A DNA stretch of 64,000 nt, taken from the NCBI RefSeq assembly GCF_043195095.1, contig NZ_JBAFWN010000013.1. One strand, 5' to 3'. The position numbers were made by a program, and so were the translations under genes. The DNA is from NCEH01 sp043195095. Its GTDB lineage: Bacteria > Pseudomonadota > Alphaproteobacteria > Rhizobiales > Xanthobacteraceae. Under the pieces are notes generated by a model. That model saw nothing but the letters and a program-made list of their open reading frames with translations. It ran no database searches and was not told where the DNA came from. The stretch's first letter is position 1; each line of letters opens with the position of its first letter. This document shows positions 44,042-53,989 of the stretch, one piece after another.

Positions 44042-46363
44042 ATGCCCGGGTTCGAGCCCGGCCAAGGGGTGGCGACGGACGCGGCTCCGTCCGGCAGCAA
44101 CGCGCACTCCCCGCCGCGACATATCGATTTCCTGCTGGTCGGAGGCGGCGTCGCCAGCGCCGTCGCGGCCGAGACGCTGCGAGCGGAAGGAGCGGCCGGT
44201 TCGATTCTGATCCTGTCGCAGGAAGATCTGCCGCCCTATCACCGGCCGCCTCTGTCCAAGCAGATGCTGCTCGATGCCGGCAGCGAGCGGCAGATCTTCG
44301 TTCACCCCGAAAGCTTCTATCGCCAGAAGGCGATCGATCTGGAACTCAGTGTCCGGGTGGCATCCGTCGATCCGGAAAGCCACACGATAACGACCGCAAC
44401 GGGCGAACGGATTCACTATGTTCGGCTCCTGATCGCCACCGGCGCGACACCGAAGCCTCTTCCCGTTCCCGGCGCGGACCTCGCCGGAATCCATACCCTG
44501 CGGCAGAAAGGCGACGCCGAGACGGTTCGTCGGGCGGCCGTCCAGGCCAGGCGTGCCGTGGTGCTCGGCGGCAGCTTTCTGGGGATGGAAATCGCCATGT
44601 CGCTCGTCGAGCGCGGCCTCGACGTCACCATCATCGAATTCGGCGCACGGCTTCTTCCCCGTCTCGAATCCGCCGACCTCTCCGCTCACTTCCAACGCTA
44701 TGTCGAAAGTCGTGGAGTCTCGGTGCTGCTGAACGACACAGCAGCGGCGTTCCGCGGCCAGGACCATCTTCGGGAACTCGAAACGACATCGGGGCATCGG
44801 ATATCCTGCGAGCTCGCCATCGTCAGCATCGGCGTCGTGCCGGCCACGGAGTTTCTGCGCGGCAGCAACATCGCCCTCGAGGATGGACGCGTCGTGGTGG
44901 ACGCGCTGCTCAGGACGAACGTGCCGGATGTCTTCGCGGCCGGCGATGTCACCACGTTCTATGACCCGGGTTACGCGCGGCGCCGCCACATCGAACATTG
45001 GGACAATGCGGTGAAGCAGGGCCGTCTCGCCGCCAGGAACATGATGGGGCGCCGGCTGCCCTATGACGAGGTCTCCTATTTCTTCTGCCAGATCGGCGAG
45101 ATTGCTTTCAACATGCTCGGCTGGCCGGCGGAGGCGGAAGAACGGATCGGTCGCGGCGCGATCGAGGACCGATCCTTCGCGCTGTTCTATCTCAGGGGCG
45201 ACGTGCCGCGTGCGCTGTTCTCGATAGACAGGCCTGTCGACGAAACCCGGCTCGCCGAAAGCTGGATCCGCTATCGGATGAACCTGGGCGCGATCAAGGA
45301 CCGGCTGAATGACCCCGCCTTTCCCCTCGACCGAGTTCCCGCGCAGACGGCGCTGGTTCTTCAGGGCGGGGGTGCGCGCGGCGCCTTCGAGTGCGGCGTC
45401 GTCAAGGCGCTCGAGGAGGAGCAGATTTTCCCGGACGTCGTCGCCGGCGTTTCGATCGGTGCGTTCAACGGCGCGATCATCGCCAGCCACCCTCGCCACG
45501 CGGCGCCGGCGCTTGAAGCATTCTGGGCCGAACTGGCCGTCGCGACCGCGGACTTGCCGTTCGCCTGCGGTGAGGGAATGGCCGCGGCATTGCAGATCCT
45601 GACATTCGGGGTGCCGCGCTTTTTCCGACCCCGCTGGATGCAGCCGTTCCATTCACTCACCGAATTCCCGATAAACTGGACGAGCTATTACGACACCGCG
45701 CCGGTGAGGGAGCTTCTTGCGAGATACGTGGATTTCGCGGCTCTCAAGACTAGCCCGGTGCGACTGCTTCTCAGCGCTGTCAATGTCACCACGGCGGAGC
45801 TTGAAGTCTTTGACAGCTATGTCGACGATCTCACTCCCGAGCATGTGCTGGCGAGCGGCAGCCTGCCGCCGGGGTTCCCCTGGACGGTCGTCGACGGCAA
45901 GGCCTATTGGGACGGCGGCATCGTCAGCAACTCGCCGATCGATCTTGTCATCGATCGCTGCGGTCCGGACGGGAAGCGCGTTTTCATCGTCGACCTGTTC
46001 TCGGGCACAAGTCCGCTTCCAACCAACATGATGGAGGTGCTGCTCCGGCGCGACGAGATCGTCTATTCCGAACGGATCAGAAGCGACCTGCGCCATCGCG
46101 AAACGATCGGCGCATACCGCAAGCTCATCGATCACCTTCTCACCCATCTCGCGCCGGCTGAGATCGCGAGGATCAAACACTTGCCAGCGTATATTCAGCT
46201 CATGGGCGACGGAGCTGCGACGACCATCACGCGGTTCGTGCGGCAAGGACGAGACCGGGAGCCTGCTTCCCTCGACTATGATTTTTCGTACAAGTCCATT
46301 CAGGCGCATCAAGCGGAAGGTTACGCGGTCGCCAGGAGGGTCATTCGCGGTGGCTCACCTTGA
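44042..46363 (+). CDS. Fusion of FAD/NAD-dependent oxidoreductase and patatin-like phospholipase (DUF3734)
   Basis: A 773-residue two-domain protein. Residues about 30-430 form a pyridine-nucleotide-disulfide-type oxidoreductase of the ferredoxin-reductase/AIF branch: LLVGGGVAS for FAD, YHRPPLSK, VVLGGSFLGMEIA for NAD(P)H, and PDVFAAGDVTTF. From about 435 a patatin domain follows with LQGGGARGAFECG (oxyanion hole), GVSIGAFNG (Ser nucleophile near 470) and DGGIVSNSP (Asp near 624), then a DUF3734-type C terminus. I chose ATG 44042; ATG 43886 would overlap phaZ. Its position after phaC and phaZ suggests a role in PHA-granule or lipid turnover linked to redox state, but this is inference. No frameshift is needed to join the domains. 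Confidence 0.88.
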   Translation: MPGFEPGQGVATDAAPSGSNAHSPPRHIDFLLVGGGVASAVAAETLRAEGAAGSILILSQEDLPPYHRPPLSKQMLLDAGSERQIFVHPESFYRQKAIDLELSVRVASVDPESHTITTATGERIHYVRLLIATGATPKPLPVPGADLAGIHTLRQKGDAETVRRAAVQARRAVVLGGSFLGMEIAMSLVERGLDVTIIEFGARLLPRLESADLSAHFQRYVESRGVSVLLNDTAAAFRGQDHLRELETTSGHRISCELAIVSIGVVPATEFLRGSNIALEDGRVVVDALLRTNVPDVFAAGDVTTFYDPGYARRRHIEHWDNAVKQGRLAARNMMGRRLPYDEVSYFFCQIGEIAFNMLGWPAEAEERIGRGAIEDRSFALFYLRGDVPRALFSIDRPVDETRLAESWIRYRMNLGAIKDRLNDPAFPLDRVPAQTALVLQGGGARGAFECGVVKALEEEQIFPDVVAGVSIGAFNGAIIASHPRHAAPALEAFWAELAVATADLPFACGEGMAAALQILTFGVPRFFRPRWMQPFHSLTEFPINWTSYYDTAPVRELLARYVDFAALKTSPVRLLLSAVNVTTAELEVFDSYVDDLTPEHVLASGSLPPGFPWTVVDGKAYWDGGIVSNSPIDLVIDRCGPDGKRVFIVDLFSGTSPLPTNMMEVLLRRDEIVYSERIRSDLRHRETIGAYRKLIDHLLTHLAPAEIARIKHLPAYIQLMGDGAATTITRFVRQGRDREPASLDYDFSYKSIQAHQAEGYAVARRVIRGGSP

Positions 46364-46745
46364 GGGCTCTTTGGACGAGTTTCCGACGCCCCTTCATTGT
46401 CACGATGATGCAGAAGCCTCGATACCCAGCCCCAGCCCCGGACGAAGCGCTGGGCGGCGCGCGCACTTCCAATCCGCGCCGGGTCTGGGACTGCGCTCGA
46501 GCCACCGACCGGGATCGTGACTTGCACGCGACGGGCATGCGTGCCTATCGTCAAACTTAGAGGGGCCAAAGAAGCCCCCGTTGCAGGAAACGCCAGCAGA
46601 GGCCTTACGGTCGGAAGAGTCGAAGCCTCGATCCGTTCCATCATGGACGCCGGCTCGGAGTTTGGCTCGATCCCCCGCCTCTGCGGCATCGGGAGGCGCG
46701 AAGCCGACAAGGCACGCATCGTCTCCCTAAGGCAAGGGATGCGAG
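46364..46745. other. Intergenic region, 382 bp, no gene recognised
   Basis: This gap between the fusion gene and acxR has short open frames on both strands but none with a ribosome site or family match. It holds the acxR promoter, which I cannot point to with confidence. Confidence 0.5.
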
Positions 46746-48695
46746 TTGGAGCAGCACGCGATCCGCACGGCCTGGGAAGCTTTTGTCACCGGCGGCAGCA
46801 GGCCGCCGGACCTTCCTCTCGCTCTCCTCGCATCCTGGAAACGCTCACAGGCCCTGGGCGTGGGCGCGCGCGTCACGGAAGCCCCGCTCGCCGATACGCC
46901 CGAAATCTTCCGGCAGCGCTCGCAGAATGCCGACATCCTGGTCGCGGCGCGGCCCGCGCTCGAACGCGCGGGCCACTTTCTGGCCGAGGCTTCGTCCATG
47001 ATGATCCTGGCCGATGCCAGCGGCTTCATCATCGAGACGGCCGGCGATCCCCGTGTCGTCGACAAGGGGCGGCGCAACCATCTCGAAACCGGCGGGCGCT
47101 GGGATGAGGGCGTCATCGGCACCAACGCGATCGGGACGGCGCTCGCCGATGGGCGTCCCACGCAGATCCGCGGCGCGGAGCATTTCTGCGAGGATGTCCA
47201 GCGCTGGACCTGCGCCGCGACCCCGGTGCGTCATCCGCTCGACGGCGCCCTGCTGGGTGTCGTCGACATCTCCGGACCTGTCACCGCCTTCAATTCGCAG
47301 AGCCTCGCCTTCGCCGTGACGATCGGCCAGGAGATCGAAACCACGCTCGGCCGAGCCGCCAAGATCGAGCACGAGGCCCTGCTGCGCAGTTTCGTCTCTA
47401 AGCGCTCGATCTGGCTCAGCGAGGAGATGCTGGTCGTCGATCGGCGCGGCTTCGTCGTGCACGCGGCCGAGAGTGCTCGCCGCAGGCTCGACTTCGCGAC
47501 CCCGGACGATTTCAGCCGTGAGATGAAGCGGATGATCGACGCAGCCGCACCGGCGGAGCGCTGGGAGCAGAATTGCCGCGCCCGCTTCCCGAACGCCAGC
47601 CTGGAGGTTGTGCGGCATGAAGGGCAGGCGATCGGCTGCATCATCGTGATGCACCAGGCGCGTCGCGCTCGGGCCGCGCCAATCACCGCGAAGTCGAATG
47701 GGGAAGCGACGATCACCTTCGAGCAGATCGTGGGAGAATGCGCGCCCATGCGGGAGGCTCGAGAACGGGCGCGCAAACTGGCGGCGAACGCGCTGCCGGT
47801 GCTAATCGAGGGCGAAACCGGGGTCGGCAAGGAATTGTTCGCGCGCGCGATCAAGCAGGCCGGGCCGGCGGCGAGCGGACCGTTCGTGCCGCTGAATTGC
47901 GGCGGCATGCCGCGCGACCTGATCGCCAGCGAGTTGTTCGGCTATGCCAAGGGGGCTTTCACCGGCGCCGACGAGCGTGGCCGGCCCGGCAAGATCGAGG
48001 CGGCCGATGGCGGCGTGCTCTGCCTCGACGAGATCGGCGAGATGCCGCTCGACCTGCAATCCTATCTGCTGCGCGTGCTGGAGGACGGCGTCGTCTATCG
48101 CATCGGCGAGCATGAGGGGCGCCGGGTCGACATCCGTATCCTGTCCATGACCAACCGCGATCTGATGGCGGAGGTCGAGGCCGGCCGCTTCCGGCGGGAC
48201 CTCTATTATCGCATCGCTGCAACGCGCCTGCGCATCCCGCCTCTGCGCGAGCGGGGCGAGGACATTGTCGCCCTGGCCTGGGGCTTCGCAACGGCGGCAG
48301 CGGCCCGGCTGGGCAAGGCGGTCCCGGATTTTGCACCCGATATGCTCGAGCGGCTGCGGGCGCATCACTGGTCGGGCAACGTCCGGGAATTGCGCAATGT
48401 CGTCGACGCCATGGTCGCTCTGGCCGAATCCGACCGGCTCGGCTGGGAGGATCTGCCTCCTGAGCTGAGCGAGGCGCCGGCGCCCAGGGAAATATTCGCG
48501 GCTGCGGCCAAGCTGTCCCCCGCTCCGCTCGCTTCAAAAGCCGATCTCAGGGCAGCCGAACGCACGACGATTCTCTCGCAAGTCGAAGCCTGCACCGGCA
48601 ATCTGACGGAAGCCGCTCGACGCCTCGGCATCGCCCGCTCGACGCTCTATCTGAAGCTGGCGGAATATCGCATCGAGCCGTCCGCCGGACACTGA
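46746..48695 (+). CDS. acxR: Sigma-54-dependent acetone carboxylase activator (AcoR/AcxR family)
   Basis: A 649-residue enhancer-binding protein: an N-terminal GAF-type sensor region (about residues 70-310), an AAA+ domain (Walker A GETGVGKE near 355, GAFTGA near 403-408, DEIGEMPLDLQ), and a Fis-type helix-turn-helix (LTEAARRLGIARSTLYLKL) near the end. GAFTGA contacts sigma-54. The start appears to be TTG 46746, with AAGGGAT just upstream; no ATG fits the N-terminal homology. It lies 186 bp before acxA, whose promoter is of sigma-54 type, matching the acxR-acxABC order known from Xanthobacter. The inducer is probably acetone or a related ketone or alcohol. Confidence 0.92.
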   Translation: MEQHAIRTAWEAFVTGGSRPPDLPLALLASWKRSQALGVGARVTEAPLADTPEIFRQRSQNADILVAARPALERAGHFLAEASSMMILADASGFIIETAGDPRVVDKGRRNHLETGGRWDEGVIGTNAIGTALADGRPTQIRGAEHFCEDVQRWTCAATPVRHPLDGALLGVVDISGPVTAFNSQSLAFAVTIGQEIETTLGRAAKIEHEALLRSFVSKRSIWLSEEMLVVDRRGFVVHAAESARRRLDFATPDDFSREMKRMIDAAAPAERWEQNCRARFPNASLEVVRHEGQAIGCIIVMHQARRARAAPITAKSNGEATITFEQIVGECAPMREARERARKLAANALPVLIEGETGVGKELFARAIKQAGPAASGPFVPLNCGGMPRDLIASELFGYAKGAFTGADERGRPGKIEAADGGVLCLDEIGEMPLDLQSYLLRVLEDGVVYRIGEHEGRRVDIRILSMTNRDLMAEVEAGRFRRDLYYRIAATRLRIPPLRERGEDIVALAWGFATAAAARLGKAVPDFAPDMLERLRAHHWSGNVRELRNVVDAMVALAESDRLGWEDLPPELSEAPAPREIFAAAAKLSPAPLASKADLRAAERTTILSQVEACTGNLTEAARRLGIARSTLYLKLAEYRIEPSAGH

Positions 48696-48704
48696 GGTTT
48701 CGTC

Positions 48705-48717
48705 CGTTCATCGAACG
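48705..48717. promoter_or_regulatory. Short inverted repeat upstream of acxA
   Basis: CGTTC and GAACG pair around a 3-base spacer, one base before the larger palindrome. The spacing suggests a second, weaker half of an activator-binding region; function inferred. Confidence 0.35.
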
Positions 48718-48740
48718 AACCGTCCGACGATCGGACGGTT
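48718..48740. promoter_or_regulatory. Perfect 10-bp palindrome, candidate AcxR enhancer site
   Basis: AACCGTCCGA and TCGGACGGTT form a perfect inverted repeat with a 3-base spacer. Its centre is about 85 bases upstream of the -24 element, the usual distance for a sigma-54 enhancer site. It lies 22 bases after the acxR stop, so it could instead end acxR transcription, but no T-run follows. Confidence 0.6.
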
Positions 48741-48812
48741 GCGGACGCGAAAAGACTTATTCGCGCCTGCGGTAAGTTTCTGAAAAGTTAAACCTCCTGT
48801 TGCCGGCCTCAA

Positions 48813-48828
48813 TTGGCACGGGTCCTGC
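48813..48828 (+). promoter_or_regulatory. Sigma-54 (-24/-12) promoter of acxABC
   Basis: TTGGCACG, a 4-base gap (GGTC) and CTGC match the sigma-54 consensus (TTGGCACG-N4-TTGC) at all but one position, with GG and GC in the -24 and -12 places. It stands 53 bases before the acxA start and after the AcxR-type gene, so its use for acxABC is well supported. Confidence 0.85.
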
Positions 48829-48881
48829 GCTTCCTCTTTTGTCCGGCTCGTCAGAAGCCGGCCTCAAGCTGGAGGACGCCT

Positions 48882-51035
48882 GTGAACATCCACGCCCCAA
48901 ACAGTAGAAGCGTGCAAGTGCTCGGCATCGATGCCGGCGGCACCATGACGGATACGTTTTTCGTCGATTCCGACGGCGATTTCGTCGTCGGCAAAGCGCA
49001 AAGCACCCCGGAAAACGAAGCGTTGGCTCTGATCGCCTCAAGCGAGGACGGCCTGGGCGCCTGGGGCCTCTCGCTCGGCGACGGCCTGAAGGGTCTTCAG
49101 ACCGGCGTCTATTCCGGCACCGCGATGCTGAACCGCGTGGTCCAGCGCAAGGGCCTGAAATGCGGCCTCATCGTCAACAGCGGCATGGAAGACTTCCACC
49201 GCATGGGCCGGGCGATCCAGTGCTATCTCGGCTACGCCTATGAGGACCGCATCCACCTCAACACCCACCGCTACGACCCGCCGCTGGTGCCGCGCAACCT
49301 GACGCGCGGCGTGGTCGAGCGGATCGACATGTTCGGCACGGTGGTCATCCCGCTGCGCGAGGAGAGCGCCCGCCAGGCGGCGCGTGATCTGATCGCCGCC
49401 GATGTCGAGGGCGTCGTCATCAGCCTGCTGCATTCCTACAAGAACGCCGATCATGAGCGCCGGGTGCGCGACATCGTGACGGAAGAGATCGCGAAGAGCG
49501 GCAAGGCGATCCCGGTCTTCGCCTCGGCGGACTATTATCCGGTGCGCAAGGAGACCCACCGCACCAACACCACCATCCTGGAAGGCTATGCGGCCGAGCC
49601 ATCGCGCCAGACGCTGAAGAAGATCTCCGACGCCTTCAAGGAGCACGGCACCAAGTTCGACTTCCGCGTCATGGCGACCCATGGCGGCACCATCTCCTGG
49701 AAGGCCAAGGAACTCGCCCGCACCATCGTCTCCGGCCCGATCGGCGGCGTCATCGGTGCCAAATATCTCGGCGAGGTGCTGGGCTATGGCAACATCGCCT
49801 GCTCGGATATCGGCGGCACATCCTTCGACGTGGCGCTGATCACCCAGGGCGAGCTGACCATCAAGAACGACCCGGACATGGCCCGGCTCGTGCTGTCGCT
49901 GCCGCTGGTGGCGATGGATTCGGTCGGCGCCGGGGCCGGCTCCTTCATCCGCCTCGACCCCTACACCAAGGCGATCAAGCTCGGACCGGATTCGGCCGGC
50001 TACCGCGTCGGCGTGTGCTGGAAGGAGAGCGGCATCGAGACGGTGACGATTTCCGACTGCCACATGGTGCTCGGCTATCTGAACCCGGACAACTTCCTCG
50101 GCGGCGCGGTCAAGCTCGACCGACAGCGCTCGGTGGATGCCATCAAGGCGCAGGTCGCCGACCCGCTCGGCCTGTCGGTCGAGGACGCCGCGGCCGGCGT
50201 CATCGAGCTGCTCGACTCCGACCTGCGCGACTATCTGCGCTCAATGATCTCGGCCAAGGGCTACTCGCCGCAGAGCTTCGTCTGCTTCTCCTATGGCGGC
50301 GCGGGGCCGGTCCACACCTATGGCTACACCGAGGGGCTCGGCTTCGAGGACGTGATCGTTCCCGCCTGGGCGGCGGGCTTCTCGGCCTTCGGCTGCGCGG
50401 CTGCGGATTTCGAATACCGCTACGACAAGTCGCTCGACATCAACCTCGCGCCCGACGCGCCGGCCGGCCAGCAGGAGCAGGCGTCAAAGACGCTCCAGTC
50501 GGCCTGGGACGAGCTGACCCGCAACGTGCTCGAGGAGTTCAAGCTGAACGGCTACGACGCCGATCAGGTCACGCTGCAGCCCGGCTATCGCATGCAGTAT
50601 CGCGGCCAGCTCAACGATCTGGAGATCGAATCGCCGCTGCCTTCCGCCGATACGGCGGACGACTGGGGGCAATTGGTGGATGCCTTCAACACCACCTACG
50701 GGCGGGTCTATGCCGCCTCGGCCCGCTCGCCCGAGCTCGGCTATTCGGTGACCGGCGCGATCATGCGCGGCTCCGTGCCGATCCAGAAGCCGAAGATCCC
50801 CAAGGAGCCCCTCGAAGGCGAGACCCCGCCGGAAGAGGCCAAGCTCGGCACGCGCAAATTCTACCGCAAGAAGCGCTGGGTCGATGCGCAGCTCTACCGG
50901 ATGGAGTCCCTGCGCCCGGGCAACCGCGTCGCTGGCCCCGCCATCATCGAATCCGACGCGACCACCTTCGTCGTCCCGGACGGCTTCGAGACCTTCCTCG
51001 ACGGGCATCGCCTCTTCCACCTGAAGGAAGTCTAA
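48882..51035 (+). CDS. acxA: Acetone carboxylase beta subunit
   Basis: A 717-residue subunit of acetone carboxylase, which makes acetoacetate from acetone and bicarbonate with ATP in the cytosol. It belongs to the hydantoinase/oxoprolinase A family: the ATP-binding start VLGIDAGGTMTDTFFVDSDG, then ISLLHSYKNADHE, CSDIGGTSFDVALIT and FVCFSYGGAGPVHTYGY. GTG 48882 is chosen because GGAGGA lies about 6 bases upstream and the length then equals the known AcxA; the frame upstream to 48813 covers the promoter. The acxB start is 41 bases downstream. Confidence 0.95.
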   Translation: MNIHAPNSRSVQVLGIDAGGTMTDTFFVDSDGDFVVGKAQSTPENEALALIASSEDGLGAWGLSLGDGLKGLQTGVYSGTAMLNRVVQRKGLKCGLIVNSGMEDFHRMGRAIQCYLGYAYEDRIHLNTHRYDPPLVPRNLTRGVVERIDMFGTVVIPLREESARQAARDLIAADVEGVVISLLHSYKNADHERRVRDIVTEEIAKSGKAIPVFASADYYPVRKETHRTNTTILEGYAAEPSRQTLKKISDAFKEHGTKFDFRVMATHGGTISWKAKELARTIVSGPIGGVIGAKYLGEVLGYGNIACSDIGGTSFDVALITQGELTIKNDPDMARLVLSLPLVAMDSVGAGAGSFIRLDPYTKAIKLGPDSAGYRVGVCWKESGIETVTISDCHMVLGYLNPDNFLGGAVKLDRQRSVDAIKAQVADPLGLSVEDAAAGVIELLDSDLRDYLRSMISAKGYSPQSFVCFSYGGAGPVHTYGYTEGLGFEDVIVPAWAAGFSAFGCAAADFEYRYDKSLDINLAPDAPAGQQEQASKTLQSAWDELTRNVLEEFKLNGYDADQVTLQPGYRMQYRGQLNDLEIESPLPSADTADDWGQLVDAFNTTYGRVYAASARSPELGYSVTGAIMRGSVPIQKPKIPKEPLEGETPPEEAKLGTRKFYRKKRWVDAQLYRMESLRPGNRVAGPAIIESDATTFVVPDGFETFLDGHRLFHLKEV

Positions 51036-51076
51036 GCGCGGCCCCTCCCATAACAACGAACTGAGGAAACAGAGCC

Positions 51077-53409
51077 ATGAACGTCAATGTTCGATCCGAG
51101 GACATCGAGGGCGCGACGCGCGGCATCGTGCGCGGCGGCGAGACCTTGAAGGAGCACCGCGACCGCCTGATGGAGGCGACGAAGCGGACGAAGCACTATG
51201 CCGGCCTTAAGACGATGGAGCTGCGCGACAGCCAGCCCATCCAGTACAACAAGCTGTTCTCGCGGCTTCGCGCCGGCGTGGTCGACGCTCGCGAGCCGCC
51301 AAGAAGATCGCCGCCTCGCCGATCGTCGAGCAGGAGGGCGAGCTCTGCTTCACCCTCTACAACGCGGCGGGCGACAGCATCCTCACCTCCACCGGCATCA
51401 TCATCCACGTCGGCACGATGGGCGCGGCGATCAAATACATGATCGAGAACGGCTGGGAGTCCAATCCCGGCGTCCGCGACAAGGACATCTTCTGCAACAA
51501 CGACTGCCTGATCGGCAACGTCCACCCCTGCGACATCCATACCATCGTGCCGATCTTCTGGGAGGGCGAGCTGATCGGCTGGGTCGGCGGCGTCACCCAC
51601 GTCATCGACACCGGCTCGGTGGGCCCGGGCTCCATGTCCACCGGCCAGGTGCAGCGTTTCGGCGACGGCTATCAGATCACCTGCCGCAGGGTCGGCGAGA
51701 ACGACACGCTGTTCCGCGACTGGCTGCATGAGAGCCAGCGCATGGTGCGCACCACGCGCTATTGGATGCTGGACGAGCGCACCCGCATCGCCGGCTGCCA
51801 CATGATCCGCAAGCTGGTCGAGGAGGTGATCGCCGAGGAGGGCATCGAGAACTACTGGAAATTCGCCTATGAGGCGGTCGAGCACGGCCGTGTCGGCCTT
51901 CAGAACCGCATCAAGGCGATGACCATTCCCGGCACCTACCGGCAGGTCGGCTTCGTCGACGTGCCCTATGCCCATGACGACGTGCGCGTCCCGTCGGACT
52001 TCGCCAAGCTCGACACCATCATGCACGCACCCTCCGAGATCACGATCCGGGGCGACGGGACGTGGCGGCTCGACTTCGAGGGATCGAGCCGCTGGGGCTG
52101 GCACACCTACAACGCCCATCAGGTCAGCTTCACCTCGGGCATCTGGGTGATGATGACGCAGACGCTGATCCCCTCCGAGATGATCAATGACGGGGCGGCC
52201 TACGGCACCGAGTTCCGCCTGCCCAAGGGCACCTGGATGAACCCGGACGACCGCCGCGTCGCCTTCTCCTATTCCTGGCACTTCCTGGTCTCGGCCTGGA
52301 CGGCGCTTTGGCGCGGGCTGTCACGCTCCTATTACGGGCGCGGCTATCTGGAGGAGGTCAACGCCGGCAACGCCAACACCTCGAACTGGCTCCAGGGCGG
52401 TGGCTTTAACCAGTATGACGAGATTCACGCCGTCAACTCGTTCGAATGCGCCGCCAACGGCACCGGCGCCACCGCCGTCCATGACGGCCTGTCGCACGCC
52501 GCCGCCATCTGGAATCCGGAAGGCGACATGGGCGACATGGAGATCTGGGAGCTGGCCGAGCCGCTCGTCTATCTCGGCCGCCAGATCAAGGCATCCTCGG
52601 GCGGCGCCGGCAAGTACCGCGGCGGCTGCGGCTTCGAGAGCCTGCGCATGGTCTGGAACGCCAAGGACTGGACCATGTTCTTCATGGGCAACGGCCACAT
52701 GTCCTCGGATTGGGGGCTGATGGGCGGCTATCCGGCAGCCTCGGGCTACCGCTTCGCCGCCCACCAGACCGGGCTGAAGGAATTGATCGCCAGCGGAGCG
52801 CCGATCCCGCTCGGCGGCGACACCGACCCCGAGAACCCGGTCTGGGACGGCCTCATCAAGGATGCCGTGATCAAGCGCGACAAGCAGGCGATCACGACGG
52901 AGGAGATGTTCGCCGACTACGATCTCTATCTCAACTATATGCGCGGCGGACCCGGCTTCGGCGATCCGATCGACCGCGAACCCCAAAGCGTGGTCGACGA
53001 TCTCAATGGCGGCTACCTGATCGAGCGCTTCGCCTCCCAGGTCTACGGCGTGGTGGTGACGAAGGCCGCCGACGGCGCCTTCGCGCTGGACGGCGCGGCG
53101 ACGGATGCGCGGCGCAAGGCCGTCCGCAAGGAGCGGATCGCCCAGTCCGTGCCGACCCGCGACTGGATGAAGGGCGAGCGGCAGAAGATCCTGGCCAAGG
53201 AGGGGGCGGGCGACCACGTCAAGCAGATGTTCGCTTCGTCCTTCAAGCTCGGCCCGAAATTCCTCTCCGACTTCAAGTCGTTCTGGGACCTTCCCGAAGA
53301 CTGGAAGCTGCTGGAGGAGGAGATCGGCATCCCCCATTACGGCTCGCATTACCACATGGACGTGTCGGAGCTGCCGGACGTCAAGACTGTCCAGTTCGTC
53401 GAGGAATGA
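51077..53409 (+). pseudogene. acxB: Acetone carboxylase alpha subunit, broken by a 1-base frameshift
   Basis: The hydantoinase-B-family subunit of acetone carboxylase, about 777 residues when joined. The first frame gives MNVNVRSEDIEGATRG to RAGVVDARE (73 codons, to 51295). The next frame continues without loss as AKKIAASPIVEQEGELCF and runs to the normal end LPDVKTVQFVEE. After the GAG codon at 51293-51295 only CC is present where a full codon (Ala or Thr) is expected before GCC AAG AAG, so one base is missing at about 51296. Everything else is intact and similar in codon use to acxA. It is either a true mutation that inactivates acetone use or a sequencing error; the good state of acxA and acxC favours an error or a very recent mutation. 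Confidence 0.9.
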
Positions 53410-53479
53410 GCCGCAGGCGGGCACAGGCCGGGCGCCTGTGCCCCGACGCTCCCAATCATAGAAAACACGGAGGAACACC

Positions 53480-53989
53480 ATGGCCTATACACGCGCCAAG
53501 ATCGCCGATCTGGTCGACGGCAAGATCGATCACGACACGCTCCACCAGATGCTCTCGACGCCGAAGGATCCGGGGCGCTTCGTCACCTACATGGAAATCC
53601 TGCAGGATCGCGTGCCCTGGGACGACAGGATCGTGCTGCCGCTCGGACCGAAGCTCTACATCGTCCAGCGCAAGGACAACAAGCAATGGAAGATCCGCTG
53701 CGAATGCGGCCATGATTTCTGCGACTGGCGCCAGAACTGGAAGCTCTTCGCGAAGGTCCATGTTCGCGATACGCAGCAGAAGCTCGAGGAAATCTATCCG
53801 CGCCTGATGGCGCAGACCTCGACCTGGCAGGTGCTGCGCGAATATTATTGCCCGGAATGCGGCACGCTCCATGACGTCGAGGCGCCGACGCCCTGGTATC
53901 CGGTGATCCGCGACTTCGAGCCCGACATCGACACCTTCTACAAGGACTGGCTCGGCCTGGCCGTGCCAGAGCGGGCTGAGGCGGCCTGA
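53480..53989 (+). CDS. acxC: Acetone carboxylase gamma subunit
   Basis: The 169-residue small subunit of acetone carboxylase (alpha2-beta2-gamma2 complex). Two CxxC-like pairs, CECGHDFC and YYCPECG, form a probable zinc site. The N-terminal MAYTRAKIADLVDGKID and DRIVLPLGPKLYI segments are typical of AcxC. AGGAGG-like sequence (CACGGAGGAAC) precedes the ATG by about 7 bases. It lies 70 bases after acxB and closes the operon. Confidence 0.94.
   Translation: MAYTRAKIADLVDGKIDHDTLHQMLSTPKDPGRFVTYMEILQDRVPWDDRIVLPLGPKLYIVQRKDNKQWKIRCECGHDFCDWRQNWKLFAKVHVRDTQQKLEEIYPRLMAQTSTWQVLREYYCPECGTLHDVEAPTPWYPVIRDFEPDIDTFYKDWLGLAVPERAEAA

Noticed and set aside
43997..45652. 551-residue minus-strand open frame
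   Set aside because: Antisense to the oxidoreductase-patatin fusion, which has clear motifs in both domains.
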